The position numbers and the translations under genes were made by a program. Positions 1 through 8,650 of a stretch of DNA of 64,000 bases are shown piece by piece. The stretch is taken from NCBI GenBank assembly GCA_900110395.1, contig FODP01000012.1, positions 62,001 through 126,000 on the forward strand, written 5' to 3'. The first letter of the stretch is position 1, and each line of letters starts with the position of its first letter. The notes beneath the pieces are model-generated. The model ran no database searches and had not been told where the DNA came from. It was given only the letters and a program-made list of their open reading frames with translations. The stretch comes from Rhodospirillales bacterium URHD0017 (GTDB lineage: Bacteria > Pseudomonadota > Alphaproteobacteria > Reyranellales > Reyranellaceae).

Positions 1-1006
1 AAAGGAACACGGCAGGCGGCGGCAGGGCGATCACCGTGACGCGCTGGCCGTAGCGCACCGTCTCGCTGCCGACCGCTTCGCCCGACACCGAGTCGAGCAC
101 GCAGATCAGGTCGGGCGTCATGGCGAGCGGCTTGTCGTCGCGCCACGCCACGATCCATTCGTTTTGGAAATTGATGGTCATGGCCGAGCCGCGCCAGTCG
201 TCGAGGCCGTCCAGCCGCAGCACGCCGCGGAGAAAGCCTTCCGTAGCGCGGCGCGCGACGTCCAGAACCTTGCCCTTGTACAAAAGCTTGCCCGGCTCGA
301 CCGACAGGATGGCGGCGATCGGGTCGTGATGCTGGCGCTGGGCCTCGCGCACCGCCTGGCCAATGGCGATGGCCTTGGTCGTGGTGCCGTGGATGCCCCA
401 TTTCTTTACTTCCGCGCCGGTACGCGGCGGCTGGCAGGTGGCGGCGACCGAGCCGTACTCGACGCAGATCTTGCGGGCGACGCGCTCGGTCCATTTCCAG
501 GTCGGCACCTTATGCACGATGCTCTCGAAGCCGCGCACGTCGACAGCGGTCAGGGGATAGGGTGCCAACCCGCCGACCGCGACCGACGTCATCTGCGCCT
601 CAGGGTAAGCGCGGCCCATCGTGTCGGTATCGACCACCGGCCGCTTGAGGTGCGCCGCCGCCATGAACGGCCGCACGCCGTTGGCGCCGCCGATCTCCAT
701 GCTCATCAGCGCGGCGAAGCGTTTGCCGATGTGGCGCTCCATCGCCGACACGGCGCGCGCCAGGGTAAGGCTGTCGGTCAGCCGCTCCTGGCCGACCAAG
801 GGTGCGCCCATGTTGGCGACGGTGCCGACCCAGTCGTCGTCGGCGAGGTCGGCTGCATCCATCAGCCGCACGCGGTGGCCGTCGCGATAGAGCGCGCGCA
901 TGTTGAGCAGCGGCAGGTAGGGATTGCCGCCGCCGCCCGTGCCCAGCACCCAGGCGCCGACCGCCAGCGCTTCGATATCGTCGAGCGAGAGCTCCCGCAG
1001 GCTCAC
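1..1006 (-). CDS. DUF917 family protein (partial, 3' end off the window)
   Basis: Second of two tandem DUF917 (S-methyl-thiohydantoin desulfurase-like, PF06032) genes; the C-terminal end lies beyond base 1. The reverse-strand translation closely follows its upstream neighbour throughout, sharing GTGGGGNPY near residue 25, GQERLTDS, KKWGIHGTTTKAIAIG and CVLDSVSGEAVG. The start is read as GTG at 1006, whose GTGA overlaps the TGA stop of the upstream gene, so the two are probably translationally coupled. Family members are often found near hydantoin/oxoprolinase-type ring-opening genes; the substrate here is not evident. A duplication followed by divergence is the simplest origin. Family call is firm, function is inference. 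Confidence 0.85.
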   Translation of the reverse strand, partial: MSLRELSLDDIEALAVGAWVLGTGGGGNPYLPLLNMRALYRDGHRVRLMDAADLADDDWVGTVANMGAPLVGQERLTDSLTLARAVSAMERHIGKRFAALMSMEIGGANGVRPFMAAAHLKRPVVDTDTMGRAYPEAQMTSVAVGGLAPYPLTAVDVRGFESIVHKVPTWKWTERVARKICVEYGSVAATCQPPRTGAEVKKWGIHGTTTKAIAIGQAVREAQRQHHDPIAAILSVEPGKLLYKGKVLDVARRATEGFLRGVLRLDGLDDWRGSAMTINFQNEWIVAWRDDKPLAMTPDLICVLDSVSGEAVGSETVRYGQRVTVIALPPPAVFL

Positions 1007-2082
1007 GCGAACACGCTCTTGAAGTCGATGTCGTAGCCGAAGGCGCGCGGGCCGACGTGGGCGAGACCCTTCTCCGACAGGAACACCTTGGGCGGCGGCA
1101 GGGCGATCACGGTCACGCGCTGGCCGTAGCGGATGGTCTCGGTGCCGACCGCCTCGCCCGACACCGAATCGAGCACGCAGATCAGGTCGGGCGACATGGC
1201 GATCGGCTTGCCGTCGAGCCAGGCCACGATCCATTCGTTCTGGAAGTTGATCTCCAGCGTGGCGCCCTTGTGCTCGTCCATGCCGTCGAGGCGAGTCCTG
1301 CCACGCAAAAAACCTTCGGTGGCGCGGCGTTCGACGTCGGCGACCTTGCCCCGGTAGAGCACCTTGCCCGGCTCGACGCCGAGGATGGCGGCGATCGGGT
1401 CCTCATGCCTGCGCTGGGCCTCGCGCACGGCGTGGCCGATGGCGATCGCCTTGGTCGTGGTGCCGTGGATGCCCCATTTCTTTACTTCCGCGCCGGTCCG
1501 CGGCGCCTTGCAGGTCGAGGCAATCGAACCGTACTCGACGCAGATCTTGCGGCTGACGCGCTCCATCCATTTCCACGTCGGCACCGAGTCGACCACCGAT
1601 TCCAGGCCGCGCACGTCGACGGAGGTGAGCGGGCAGGGTTTCAGATCGCCGACGGCGACGGAGGTCATCTGCGCCTCGGGATAGGCCCGGCCCATCATGT
1701 CGGAATCGATCACCGGCCGCTTGAGGTGCGCTGCCGCCATCAGGGGCTGGATGGAATTCCCGCCGCCGATCTCGAGCGACATGATCCCGCGAAACTTGCG
1801 GCTTGTGTGTTCCTCCATCAAAGCGACGGCGCGGGCGATGGTGCGGCTGTCGGTCAGGCGCTCCTGCCCGACCAGCGGCGCGCCCATGTTCGACACGGCC
1901 GCGATCCAGTCGTCGTCGGCGAGCTCGTCCGACGACATGAGCTGCACGCGAAAACCCTCTTTGTACAGGGCGCGCATGTTCAGGAGCCCGAGATAGGGGC
2001 TGCCGCCGCCGCCCGTGCCCAGCACCCAGGCGCCGACGGCCAGGGATTCGATATCATCCAGTGTGATGTCGCGTAGCGGCAT
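1003..2082 (-). CDS. DUF917 family protein
   Basis: A 359-residue soluble protein of the DUF917 family (PF06032), proposed in the literature to include S-methyl-thiohydantoin desulfurases. The glycine-rich GTGGGGSPY segment lies near residues 22-30, and MEIGGG-like and KKWGIHGTTTKAIAIG blocks follow. The ATG at 2082 is chosen because a GGGAG ribosome site lies about 9 bases upstream and the family start (PLRDITLDDIE) follows immediately; the longer open frame runs back into the divergent FMN reductase gene. It is divergent from that reductase with an 85-base gap, and it overlaps the second paralogue by 4 bases. Role in catabolism of a cyclic amide or related nitrogen compound is inferred from family and neighbours. 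Confidence 0.85.
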   Translation of the reverse strand: MPLRDITLDDIESLAVGAWVLGTGGGGSPYLGLLNMRALYKEGFRVQLMSSDELADDDWIAAVSNMGAPLVGQERLTDSRTIARAVALMEEHTSRKFRGIMSLEIGGGNSIQPLMAAAHLKRPVIDSDMMGRAYPEAQMTSVAVGDLKPCPLTSVDVRGLESVVDSVPTWKWMERVSRKICVEYGSIASTCKAPRTGAEVKKWGIHGTTTKAIAIGHAVREAQRRHEDPIAAILGVEPGKVLYRGKVADVERRATEGFLRGRTRLDGMDEHKGATLEINFQNEWIVAWLDGKPIAMSPDLICVLDSVSGEAVGTETIRYGQRVTVIALPPPKVFLSEKGLAHVGPRAFGYDIDFKSVFA

Positions 2083-2167
2083 AGCGTTGCCAATTCTCCC
2101 AACGGCTTCTATGTAGCGGCCTGCTTCGGTGCTGACAAAGCGCCAGTAACCAAGGGGATACCGAGCA

Positions 2168-2734
2168 ATGTCCGAGCCAATCAAACTCGTCGCCTTCTGC
2201 GGCAGCCTGCGCAAGGCGTCGTTCAACCGCCTGGCGCTCACTGCGTTCGTCGAAAGGCTGCCAGCCGGCGTGACGGCGCAGACGATCGAGATCGATTGGC
2301 CACTCTACAACGCCGACATCCAGGCGCAGGGATTCCCGGCACCAGTGCAGGCCGCGCAGAAGGCCATGCTCGAGGCTGACGGCGTCGTCCTGGTCTCGCC
2401 GGAATACAACTACGGCCCGTCAGGCGTGCTGAAGAACGCCATCGACTGGCTGTCGCGCATGACGCCGCAGCCCTTCGCGGCCAAGCCGATCGCGATCTTC
2501 GGCGCCGCGGGCGGCGCGCTGGGCTCGGCACGCGCGCAGTACCAGCTGCGCCAGATCCTGGTGTTTCTCGACGGCCGCCCGGTGAACAAGCCCGAGGTCA
2601 TGATCGCCCAGGCGCAGAACCGCTTCACCGACGGCAAGCTCACCGACGAGACGGCGGGCAAGCTGCTGGCCGATCTCGGCGCTTCCCTGGCGCTCGCCGT
2701 CCGCCAGGCCAGGGCGGCGGCGAACGTCAAGTAA
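2168..2734 (+). CDS. NAD(P)H-dependent FMN reductase
   Basis: A 188-residue flavodoxin-like NADPH-dependent FMN reductase (FMN_red, PF03358; ChrR/azoreductase type). The phosphate-binding loop CGSLRKASFN lies near residues 10-19 and the flavin-contact segment SPEYNYGPSGVLKNAIDW near residues 77-94, both typical. Such enzymes supply reduced flavin or reduce quinones, chromate or azo compounds in the cytoplasm. The start at 2168 follows a GGGG-type ribosome site (AAGGGGATACCGAGCA). It is divergently placed from the DUF917 pair, so it may be co-regulated with that cluster. Whether it feeds FMNH2 to a monooxygenase in the same cluster is speculation: the monooxygenase nearby is FAD-type. Confidence 0.88.
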   Translation: MSEPIKLVAFCGSLRKASFNRLALTAFVERLPAGVTAQTIEIDWPLYNADIQAQGFPAPVQAAQKAMLEADGVVLVSPEYNYGPSGVLKNAIDWLSRMTPQPFAAKPIAIFGAAGGALGSARAQYQLRQILVFLDGRPVNKPEVMIAQAQNRFTDGKLTDETAGKLLADLGASLALAVRQARAAANVK

Positions 2735-2763
2735 CGGCGGCCTCTGGCCCGCACGTGTTCTTT

Positions 2764-2868
2764 GCTGGGAGCGCGCCACTCCGTGGCGCTCTTCGTGGAT
2801 CGTACAGCTTATGAGCGCCACGGAGGGGCGCGCTCCCGGCAATGAGCGGACCTAGAGGTCCGCGCTCC
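2764..2868. repeat. Dispersed palindromic repeat
   Basis: Intergenic imperfect inverted repeat. The left half (2764-2791, GGGAGCGCGCCACTCCGTGG...) is answered by its complement at 2813-2840, followed by a shorter palindrome around GGACCTAGAGGTCC (2849-2862). The first half recurs almost exactly at 12231-12310, and the second type recurs twice at 58170-58322. The arrangement resembles REP/BIME elements between convergent genes. Confidence 0.75.
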
Positions 2869-2869
2869 A

Positions 2870-4078
2870 TCAAGCCGCTTTCGTCCGCACGTGCTCGGGT
2901 TGCACGCCCATGCCCATCACGCGGGCGGGGATGCGGCGCAGGAACGGCAGGGTGTTGAACAGCCGCACCGGCCAGGGTGGGCGCAGCGGCCCCGTGCCGG
3001 CCAGCGTCGGGGCGATGATGTAGTTCTGCAGAAACACCTGGATGGATTGGGTAGCGCGCACCGGCCACCGGCGGCGCTCCTGCACGGCCTCCAGGTCGGA
3101 GTCCTTGAGCCGGCCCTCCTTGAGCGGCCCGGCCAGGATGTTCGCGGCCGCGACGGCGTCCTGCACGGCGATGTTTATGCCGACGCCGCCCAGCGGCGAC
3201 ATGGTGTGGGCGGCATCGCCGATGCAGAGCAAGCCGGGCTTCCACCATTTCTCCAGCCGGTCGACGCCCACGGTCAGAAGTTTCAAATCGTCGACGGTCG
3301 AGAGCTCGTGCAGGCGGTCGGCCAGGAACGGCATCAGCTGCACGATGCGCTCGCGGAATTTCCCGACGCCCGCCGCCTTCACGGTCTCGGCCGAGCCCTT
3401 GGGAATGACGTAGGCGCACTGCCAGTAGTCGCCACGGTCGAGCATCACCAGGATGCTGCCGCTATCGAAGCGGCCCATGGTCTCAGCTGAATCGGCGGGC
3501 TTGCGGCTCAAGCGGAACCACAGCACGTCCATCGGCGCGCCGATCACGACGGGATGCAGACCCGCCGCCTCGCGCACCGTCGAATGACGACCGTCGGCGC
3601 CGACGACCAGGTCGGCGCGGATCTCCTCGGGCTTGCCTTCGATGGTGGCGCGCACGCCGACCACACGGCCGCTCTCCTCGACCAGCCCGGTCGCCTCGGC
3701 CTTCATCAAGGCGGTGAAGCCCGGGAAACGCTTGCCTTGCATGGCCAGGAAATCGAGGAAGTCCCATTGCGGCATCATGGCGATGTAGGGCGTGCGCACC
3801 GGCAGGTGCGAGAAGTCGGCCATCAGCACGCGCTCCTCGCCGAACAGGCCGTTGATGCGCGAGACCTTCTGGTGCGGCAGCTTCAGGAACTCGTCGAGCA
3901 GGCCGAGCTCGTCCATGACGTTGAGCGTCGAGGGATGGACGGTGTCCCCGCGGAAGTCGCGCAGGAAGTCGCCGTGCTTCTCCAGCACCACGGCCTTGAC
4001 GCCGGCGCGCGCCAGCAGGAAGCCCAGCATCATGCCCGCCGGGCCGCCGCCCACGATGCAGCACTGGGTCGTGATCAG
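2870..4078 (-). CDS. FAD-dependent monooxygenase (UbiH/PheA-type)
   Basis: A flavoprotein hydroxylase of the FAD_binding_3 family (PF01494), about 402 residues. It shows the Rossmann motif IVGGGPAG near residues 8-15, the DG motif GADGRHSTVR and the FAD ribose motif GDAAHTMSPLGGVGIN. Such enzymes hydroxylate aromatic or heteroaromatic rings with NAD(P)H and O2. No ATG or GTG lies near the motif; the best start is CTG at 4078, overlapping the aroM stop as CTGA and preceded by GGGAGA about 7 bases upstream. The longer frame (to 4306) runs antisense-free through aroM in another phase and gives low-complexity Arg/Gly sequence, so it is rejected. It is last gene of the potB-to-aroM operon; substrate unknown. 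Confidence 0.85.
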   Translation of the reverse strand: MITTQCCIVGGGPAGMMLGFLLARAGVKAVVLEKHGDFLRDFRGDTVHPSTLNVMDELGLLDEFLKLPHQKVSRINGLFGEERVLMADFSHLPVRTPYIAMMPQWDFLDFLAMQGKRFPGFTALMKAEATGLVEESGRVVGVRATIEGKPEEIRADLVVGADGRHSTVREAAGLHPVVIGAPMDVLWFRLSRKPADSAETMGRFDSGSILVMLDRGDYWQCAYVIPKGSAETVKAAGVGKFRERIVQLMPFLADRLHELSTVDDLKLLTVGVDRLEKWWKPGLLCIGDAAHTMSPLGGVGINIAVQDAVAAANILAGPLKEGRLKDSDLEAVQERRRWPVRATQSIQVFLQNYIIAPTLAGTGPLRPPWPVRLFNTLPFLRRIPARVMGMGVQPEHVRTKAA

Positions 4079-4746
4079 TCGAGCATCTCCCGCAGCACGC
4101 GGCCCGTCGCGGTGATCGCCAACAACGCCGGCACGCCGAGCGGGCCCTTGATCCAGTCCTTGGTGGTCGGAGTGTAGCTCATGCAGTCCATGGCCACGAG
4201 GTCGGGTTTCTTGGCAGCCAGCCGCCCGGCGGCGGCTGCGGCCTCGCCCTGCCCGGCGCTGGGCGCCAGCGCCTCGGCCACGACTTCCAGGCCCGGCCGC
4301 GCCCATTTGGACGTGAGCTTCTCGCCTTGCTCGGCGAGCGGGATCAGCAACCCCAGCCGGCCGCGCGGCAACAGTCCCGTGGCCAGCCCATTGAGCACGC
4401 GCGACGGGAACAGCACATTCTCATCGCCCGGCATGGGCGGGAACTCGCCGGTGCAGGCATAGACCAACACGTCGCAGCCGTCGCCACGCAGCTTGGCGAG
4501 CGCGGCCGGCGAGCGGCCGATGACGGCCTTCTTGGAGATCTTCACGTCCCGGCCACCGCGCAGTCGGGTGTAGAGCGTGTCGCCGCCGTTCTCGGGCTGA
4601 AGCTTGTCGACTTCGGAATCGGACAGGCCATCGAGCGCGCCACGCAAGATCACTTTGGTGCCGGCAGGCGCGTGGGCAGCGAACAGGTCCGCGATGTCGT
4701 CGCGCGGCGCCTGACCAATGGTGACGATGCCCAGAGTGCGGCCCAT
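4075..4746 (-). CDS. aroM: AroM family protein
   Basis: A 223-residue protein matching the AroM family (PF07302) over its whole length: N-terminal GRTLGIVTIGQAPRDDI, then a central cysteine in VYACTGEFPP and MDCMSYTP near the C terminus, which recall the two cysteines of Asp/Glu/hydantoin racemases to which AroM is distantly related. In Escherichia coli aroM lies in the aroL operon without an assigned reaction. Here it starts 3 bases after the potA stop and overlaps the monooxygenase by the proposed CTGA, so it belongs to the transporter operon. Its presence with DUF917 proteins suggests a racemase- or lyase-like step in degradation of the imported compound; this is inference. Confidence 0.85.
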   Translation of the reverse strand: MGRTLGIVTIGQAPRDDIADLFAAHAPAGTKVILRGALDGLSDSEVDKLQPENGGDTLYTRLRGGRDVKISKKAVIGRSPAALAKLRGDGCDVLVYACTGEFPPMPGDENVLFPSRVLNGLATGLLPRGRLGLLIPLAEQGEKLTSKWARPGLEVVAEALAPSAGQGEAAAAAGRLAAKKPDLVAMDCMSYTPTTKDWIKGPLGVPALLAITATGRVLREMLD

Positions 4747-4749
4747 GGT

Positions 4750-5727
<978 letters not shown>

Positions 5728-5735
5728 ACGCGCAC

Positions 5736-5807
5736 ACTGTCATCCCGAGCGCAGCGAGGGACCTTTCCTGATCCGTAAAGGTCCCTCGCTGCGCTCGGAA
5801 TGACAGT
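5736..5807. repeat. Long intercistronic hairpin
   Basis: Two 31-base arms (5736-5766 and 5777-5807) are inverted complements with a single G/T-type mismatch and a 10-base loop. It lies between the binding-protein stop and the potA start, inside a same-strand operon. Arms contain CCGAGCGCAGCGAGGGACC, a motif type seen in dispersed repeats of many bacterial genomes. It could protect the upstream mRNA end or attenuate the ATPase. Confidence 0.85.
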
Positions 5808-5808
5808 C

Positions 5809-6846
5809 TTACCCTTTCAAGATCTTCGTGACGCGCGCGTCGATGTCTTCCTTGCGCGCGTTGTACCACTTCCAGTCGGGCTGGATCAGCGTCGCCACCT
5901 TGGCCTCGGTGGTCAGCAGCTTCTCGTCGTACTTGGCGTCGAGCTTCACCTTCTTGTTGGCCGGCGAATACCAGACGCCTTCGGCCAAAAGCTTCTGCGT
6001 GTCCGGCCGCAGCATGTAGTCGACATAGGCGAAGGCCAGCTCCTTGACCTTCGAGCCCGGCGTCACGTTCAGCACCTGCTCCAGCGCCATGACGCCCTCG
6101 GACGGGCTGGCGAAATCGACCGGCTGGTTCTGGCCGTCGTAGCGATAGACGCCCGAGTCATGGATGACGCCCATCGAGACCTCGCCCGACAGCAGCATCT
6201 TTTCCATCTGGCCGGTGAAGTCGACCAGCTTGATGGGCTTCAGCTGCTCGAGCGCCTTGTAGGCCGCGTCGAGGTCCTGCAGGCCCTTGCCGTAGATCTT
6301 GCCCAGCATCATGAGATGGCACTGGCCGAGGCTGTTCACCGGGATGATGTAGCTGCCGCGCGCGCCGGCGAGCTTGGGATCGGCCAGGTCCTTCCACGAG
6401 GTCGGCTTGGTGAGGCCCTTGTCGGTGCGGAAGCCGAGACCGATCGCACTGGTGAAGATCGCCACGCCGACGATCTTGTCGCTCGCCGCCCACGGGTAGA
6501 CGTCGGCGACGTTGGGCGCCTCCTTGGGCGTGATCTTGTCCATCACCAGGCCCTCGGTGAAGCAGTTCCACTGCTCGTTGGAATTGGTGTGCAGCACGTC
6601 GTAGAGCGGATCGTTCTTCGGGCTGGCCTGCAGCTTGGGCACATAGGGGAAGGCCTGGTCGGCCGACACCGTGCACTTGAACTCCTTCTCGAAGGCCGGC
6701 AGGACCGTGGCCTTCATGATGTCGCCCCACTTGCCGCCCCAGGTCGTGATCTTGAGCGTCTTGGTCTGGGCATGAAGGATGGACGGCGCGGCAAGCGTTG
6801 CGGCTGCAAGCGCGCCGGTACCGAGCACTGTACGACGTGAAATCAT
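5809..6846 (-). CDS. ABC transporter substrate-binding protein (PotD/Fbp-like)
   Basis: A 345-residue periplasmic binding protein of the spermidine/putrescine class (SBP_bac_8-like, PF13416). The N-terminus MISRRTVLGTGALAAATLA is a Tat-like signal ending near PSILHAQ. The mature protein begins LKITTWGGKWGD, typical of this group. The ATG at 6846 is chosen over that at 6867 because GAGGGGG lies directly upstream of it, and the longer version would push the twin arginines away from the terminus. It captures the substrate in the periplasm for the PotB/PotC-like channel. The conserved acidic polyamine ligands cannot be verified by eye, so the ligand is open. Confidence 0.92.
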   Translation of the reverse strand: MISRRTVLGTGALAAATLAAPSILHAQTKTLKITTWGGKWGDIMKATVLPAFEKEFKCTVSADQAFPYVPKLQASPKNDPLYDVLHTNSNEQWNCFTEGLVMDKITPKEAPNVADVYPWAASDKIVGVAIFTSAIGLGFRTDKGLTKPTSWKDLADPKLAGARGSYIIPVNSLGQCHLMMLGKIYGKGLQDLDAAYKALEQLKPIKLVDFTGQMEKMLLSGEVSMGVIHDSGVYRYDGQNQPVDFASPSEGVMALEQVLNVTPGSKVKELAFAYVDYMLRPDTQKLLAEGVWYSPANKKVKLDAKYDEKLLTTEAKVATLIQPDWKWYNARKEDIDARVTKILKG

Positions 6847-6867
6847 GATGACCCCCTCTGTTCCCAT

Positions 6868-7695
6868 TCACAGCTTAACGTAGGCTCTCAGCCCGATCAG
6901 CCTTTCCAGCACCAGCACGACCGACAAAGCCAGCAAAATCGAGACCATCGAGGCCGCGGCAATGGCGCCGTCGAGGTCGAACTTCATGTAGTTGAACAGC
7001 ACCACCGGCAGGGTCTCGCCCTTGGGGACGACGAGGAAGAGCGACACCGGGAACTGGTCGAACGACACGATGAAGGCGAAGACACCGCCGGCGAACACCC
7101 CCGGCCGGATCAGCGGCAGGGTGACCTCGAAGAACACCCGCGTCGGGCTGGCGCCCAGGACGGCGGCCGCTTCCTCGATGCGGCGGTCGAAATTGTGCAG
7201 CACAGCCAACGTCGTGCGGATGACGTAGGGCACCGCGACCAGCGTATGGGCCATGATCAGGCCCCAGACCGGCCGGCCGATGCCGGCCAGCAGATAGGAC
7301 TGGAACAGCGCCAGGCCGGTCAGGATGGCGGGCAGCATCAGCGGCGACATGAAGAACGCCGTCAGGAACGACCGGCCCGGCAGGTTGCCGCGCGCCAACG
7401 CCAGCGCACAGGCGCCGCCGATCACGATCGACAGGACGAGCACGCAGCCCGCCACCCACAGCGACAGGAACAGCGCGTTCGTGAACTCAGGCGTTCGGAA
7501 GAACTTCTCGAACCAGCGCAAGCTGACGCCGACCGGCGGGAAGGAGATGTAAGGCGTGGGATTGAGCGCAAACACCAGCACGATGGCGATGGGCGCCAGC
7601 AGGAAGGCGAGCAGCAGCCCGTTCAGCGTGAGATAGGTGGCGCGCCCGGCGTCGAACGGCTGCTTGTTGCGGATGGTTGGCAAGGGGGCGCTCAT
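6868..7695 (-). CDS. ABC transporter permease (PotC-like)
   Basis: Inner-membrane permease of the importer, 275 residues, with about six hydrophobic segments starting near residue 25 (LTLNGLLLAFLLAPIAIVLV). The EAA loop that docks the ATPase is visible as EEAAAVLGASPTRVFFEVTLP-type sequence near residues 170-190. The ATG at 7695 overlaps the potB stop (ATGA), which decides the start; the longer open frame reaching 8358 reads potB in the wrong phase and is not real beyond this point. It pairs with PotB as a heterodimer. Stop codon is 21 bases before the chosen binding-protein start. Confidence 0.93.
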   Translation of the reverse strand: MSAPLPTIRNKQPFDAGRATYLTLNGLLLAFLLAPIAIVLVFALNPTPYISFPPVGVSLRWFEKFFRTPEFTNALFLSLWVAGCVLVLSIVIGGACALALARGNLPGRSFLTAFFMSPLMLPAILTGLALFQSYLLAGIGRPVWGLIMAHTLVAVPYVIRTTLAVLHNFDRRIEEAAAVLGASPTRVFFEVTLPLIRPGVFAGGVFAFIVSFDQFPVSLFLVVPKGETLPVVLFNYMKFDLDGAIAAASMVSILLALSVVLVLERLIGLRAYVKL

Positions 7696-8567
7696 GCCAA
7701 TCCCTGCTCGCCCGATAGCCGGGCCAGGATCCTGTTGTAGGCGACCACGATCGCAAGTGAGACCAGCAGCAACACGACGCCCAGTGCACCCGCGAAGTTG
7801 GGATTGAAACTGGTGCCGACCTGCTGGGCAATCAGCATGGGCAAGGTCAGCACGTCGGTGCCGCCCATCAGCGAAGGCGTGACATAGGCGCTGATGGAGA
7901 GCGCGAAGACCAGCAGCGAGCCCGCCAGGATACCGGGCAGGCTGAGCGGCAGGGTGACCTCGACGAAGGCGCGCAGCCGGCCCGCGCCCAGGCTGCGGGC
8001 GGCCTGCTCCAGCCGCTCGTCGATGCGGCCGATCACGCCGGTCAGGGTCAGCACCATGAACGGCACGTAGATATGGACCAGCGCCACGACGGTGCCGAAC
8101 TCGTTGTACATCAGCGGCAGCGGCTTGGAGACGATCCCCCAGTCGATCAGCAGCGTGTTGATGACGCCCTTGTCCTGCAGGATGGTCATCCAGGCGAAGG
8201 TGCGCACGACGATGCCGGTCAGCATGGGTGCGATCACCGCCATCAGCACCAGCGCGTGACCCAGCCGCGATTGCATGCGCGCCATCCAATGCGCCAGTGG
8301 ATAGCCGATCAGCAGCGATACGATCGTGGTGATGAGGCCGATGCGCAGCGTCGACCACAGCGCGTCGTGGTAGATCCCGGCGGTGTCGAAGACGAAGCGT
8401 TCGTAGTGGCGCGTCGTCAGGAAGGCGTTGGGGTTGGTGACCGGGTTGCCCGAGTAGAACGACATCATCGCCATGACGCCGAACGGCAGGACGAAGAACA
8501 GCACGAACAACAGCAGCGCGGGCGCCAGCAGCCAGGCGATCGGCGAAGGTCGGGAAGCAACAGCCAT
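7692..8567 (-). CDS. ABC transporter permease (PotB-like)
   Basis: First gene of the importer operon, 291 residues, binding-protein-dependent transport permease family (PF00528). Hydrophobic segments start at WLLAPALLLFVLFFVLPFGV; the EAA loop reads EQAARSLGAGRLRAFVEVTLP-like near residues 180-200. The ATG at 8567 (MAVASRPSP) is preferred to the upstream in-frame ATG at 8606 because the membrane segment follows at the usual distance. It is divergent from the MFS gene at 8651; the 83-base gap must contain the operon promoter. Translation is coupled to potC by an ATGA overlap. Confidence 0.92.
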   Translation of the reverse strand: MAVASRPSPIAWLLAPALLLFVLFFVLPFGVMAMMSFYSGNPVTNPNAFLTTRHYERFVFDTAGIYHDALWSTLRIGLITTIVSLLIGYPLAHWMARMQSRLGHALVLMAVIAPMLTGIVVRTFAWMTILQDKGVINTLLIDWGIVSKPLPLMYNEFGTVVALVHIYVPFMVLTLTGVIGRIDERLEQAARSLGAGRLRAFVEVTLPLSLPGILAGSLLVFALSISAYVTPSLMGGTDVLTLPMLIAQQVGTSFNPNFAGALGVVLLLVSLAIVVAYNRILARLSGEQGLA

Positions 8568-8650
8568 GCGTTCCGTATCGTGGCCGAAGCCAATGCCTCG
8601 GTCCACGCCGAAGGACAGCGGCTATTGGCCCGTGCTAGGGCAGCGACGCC

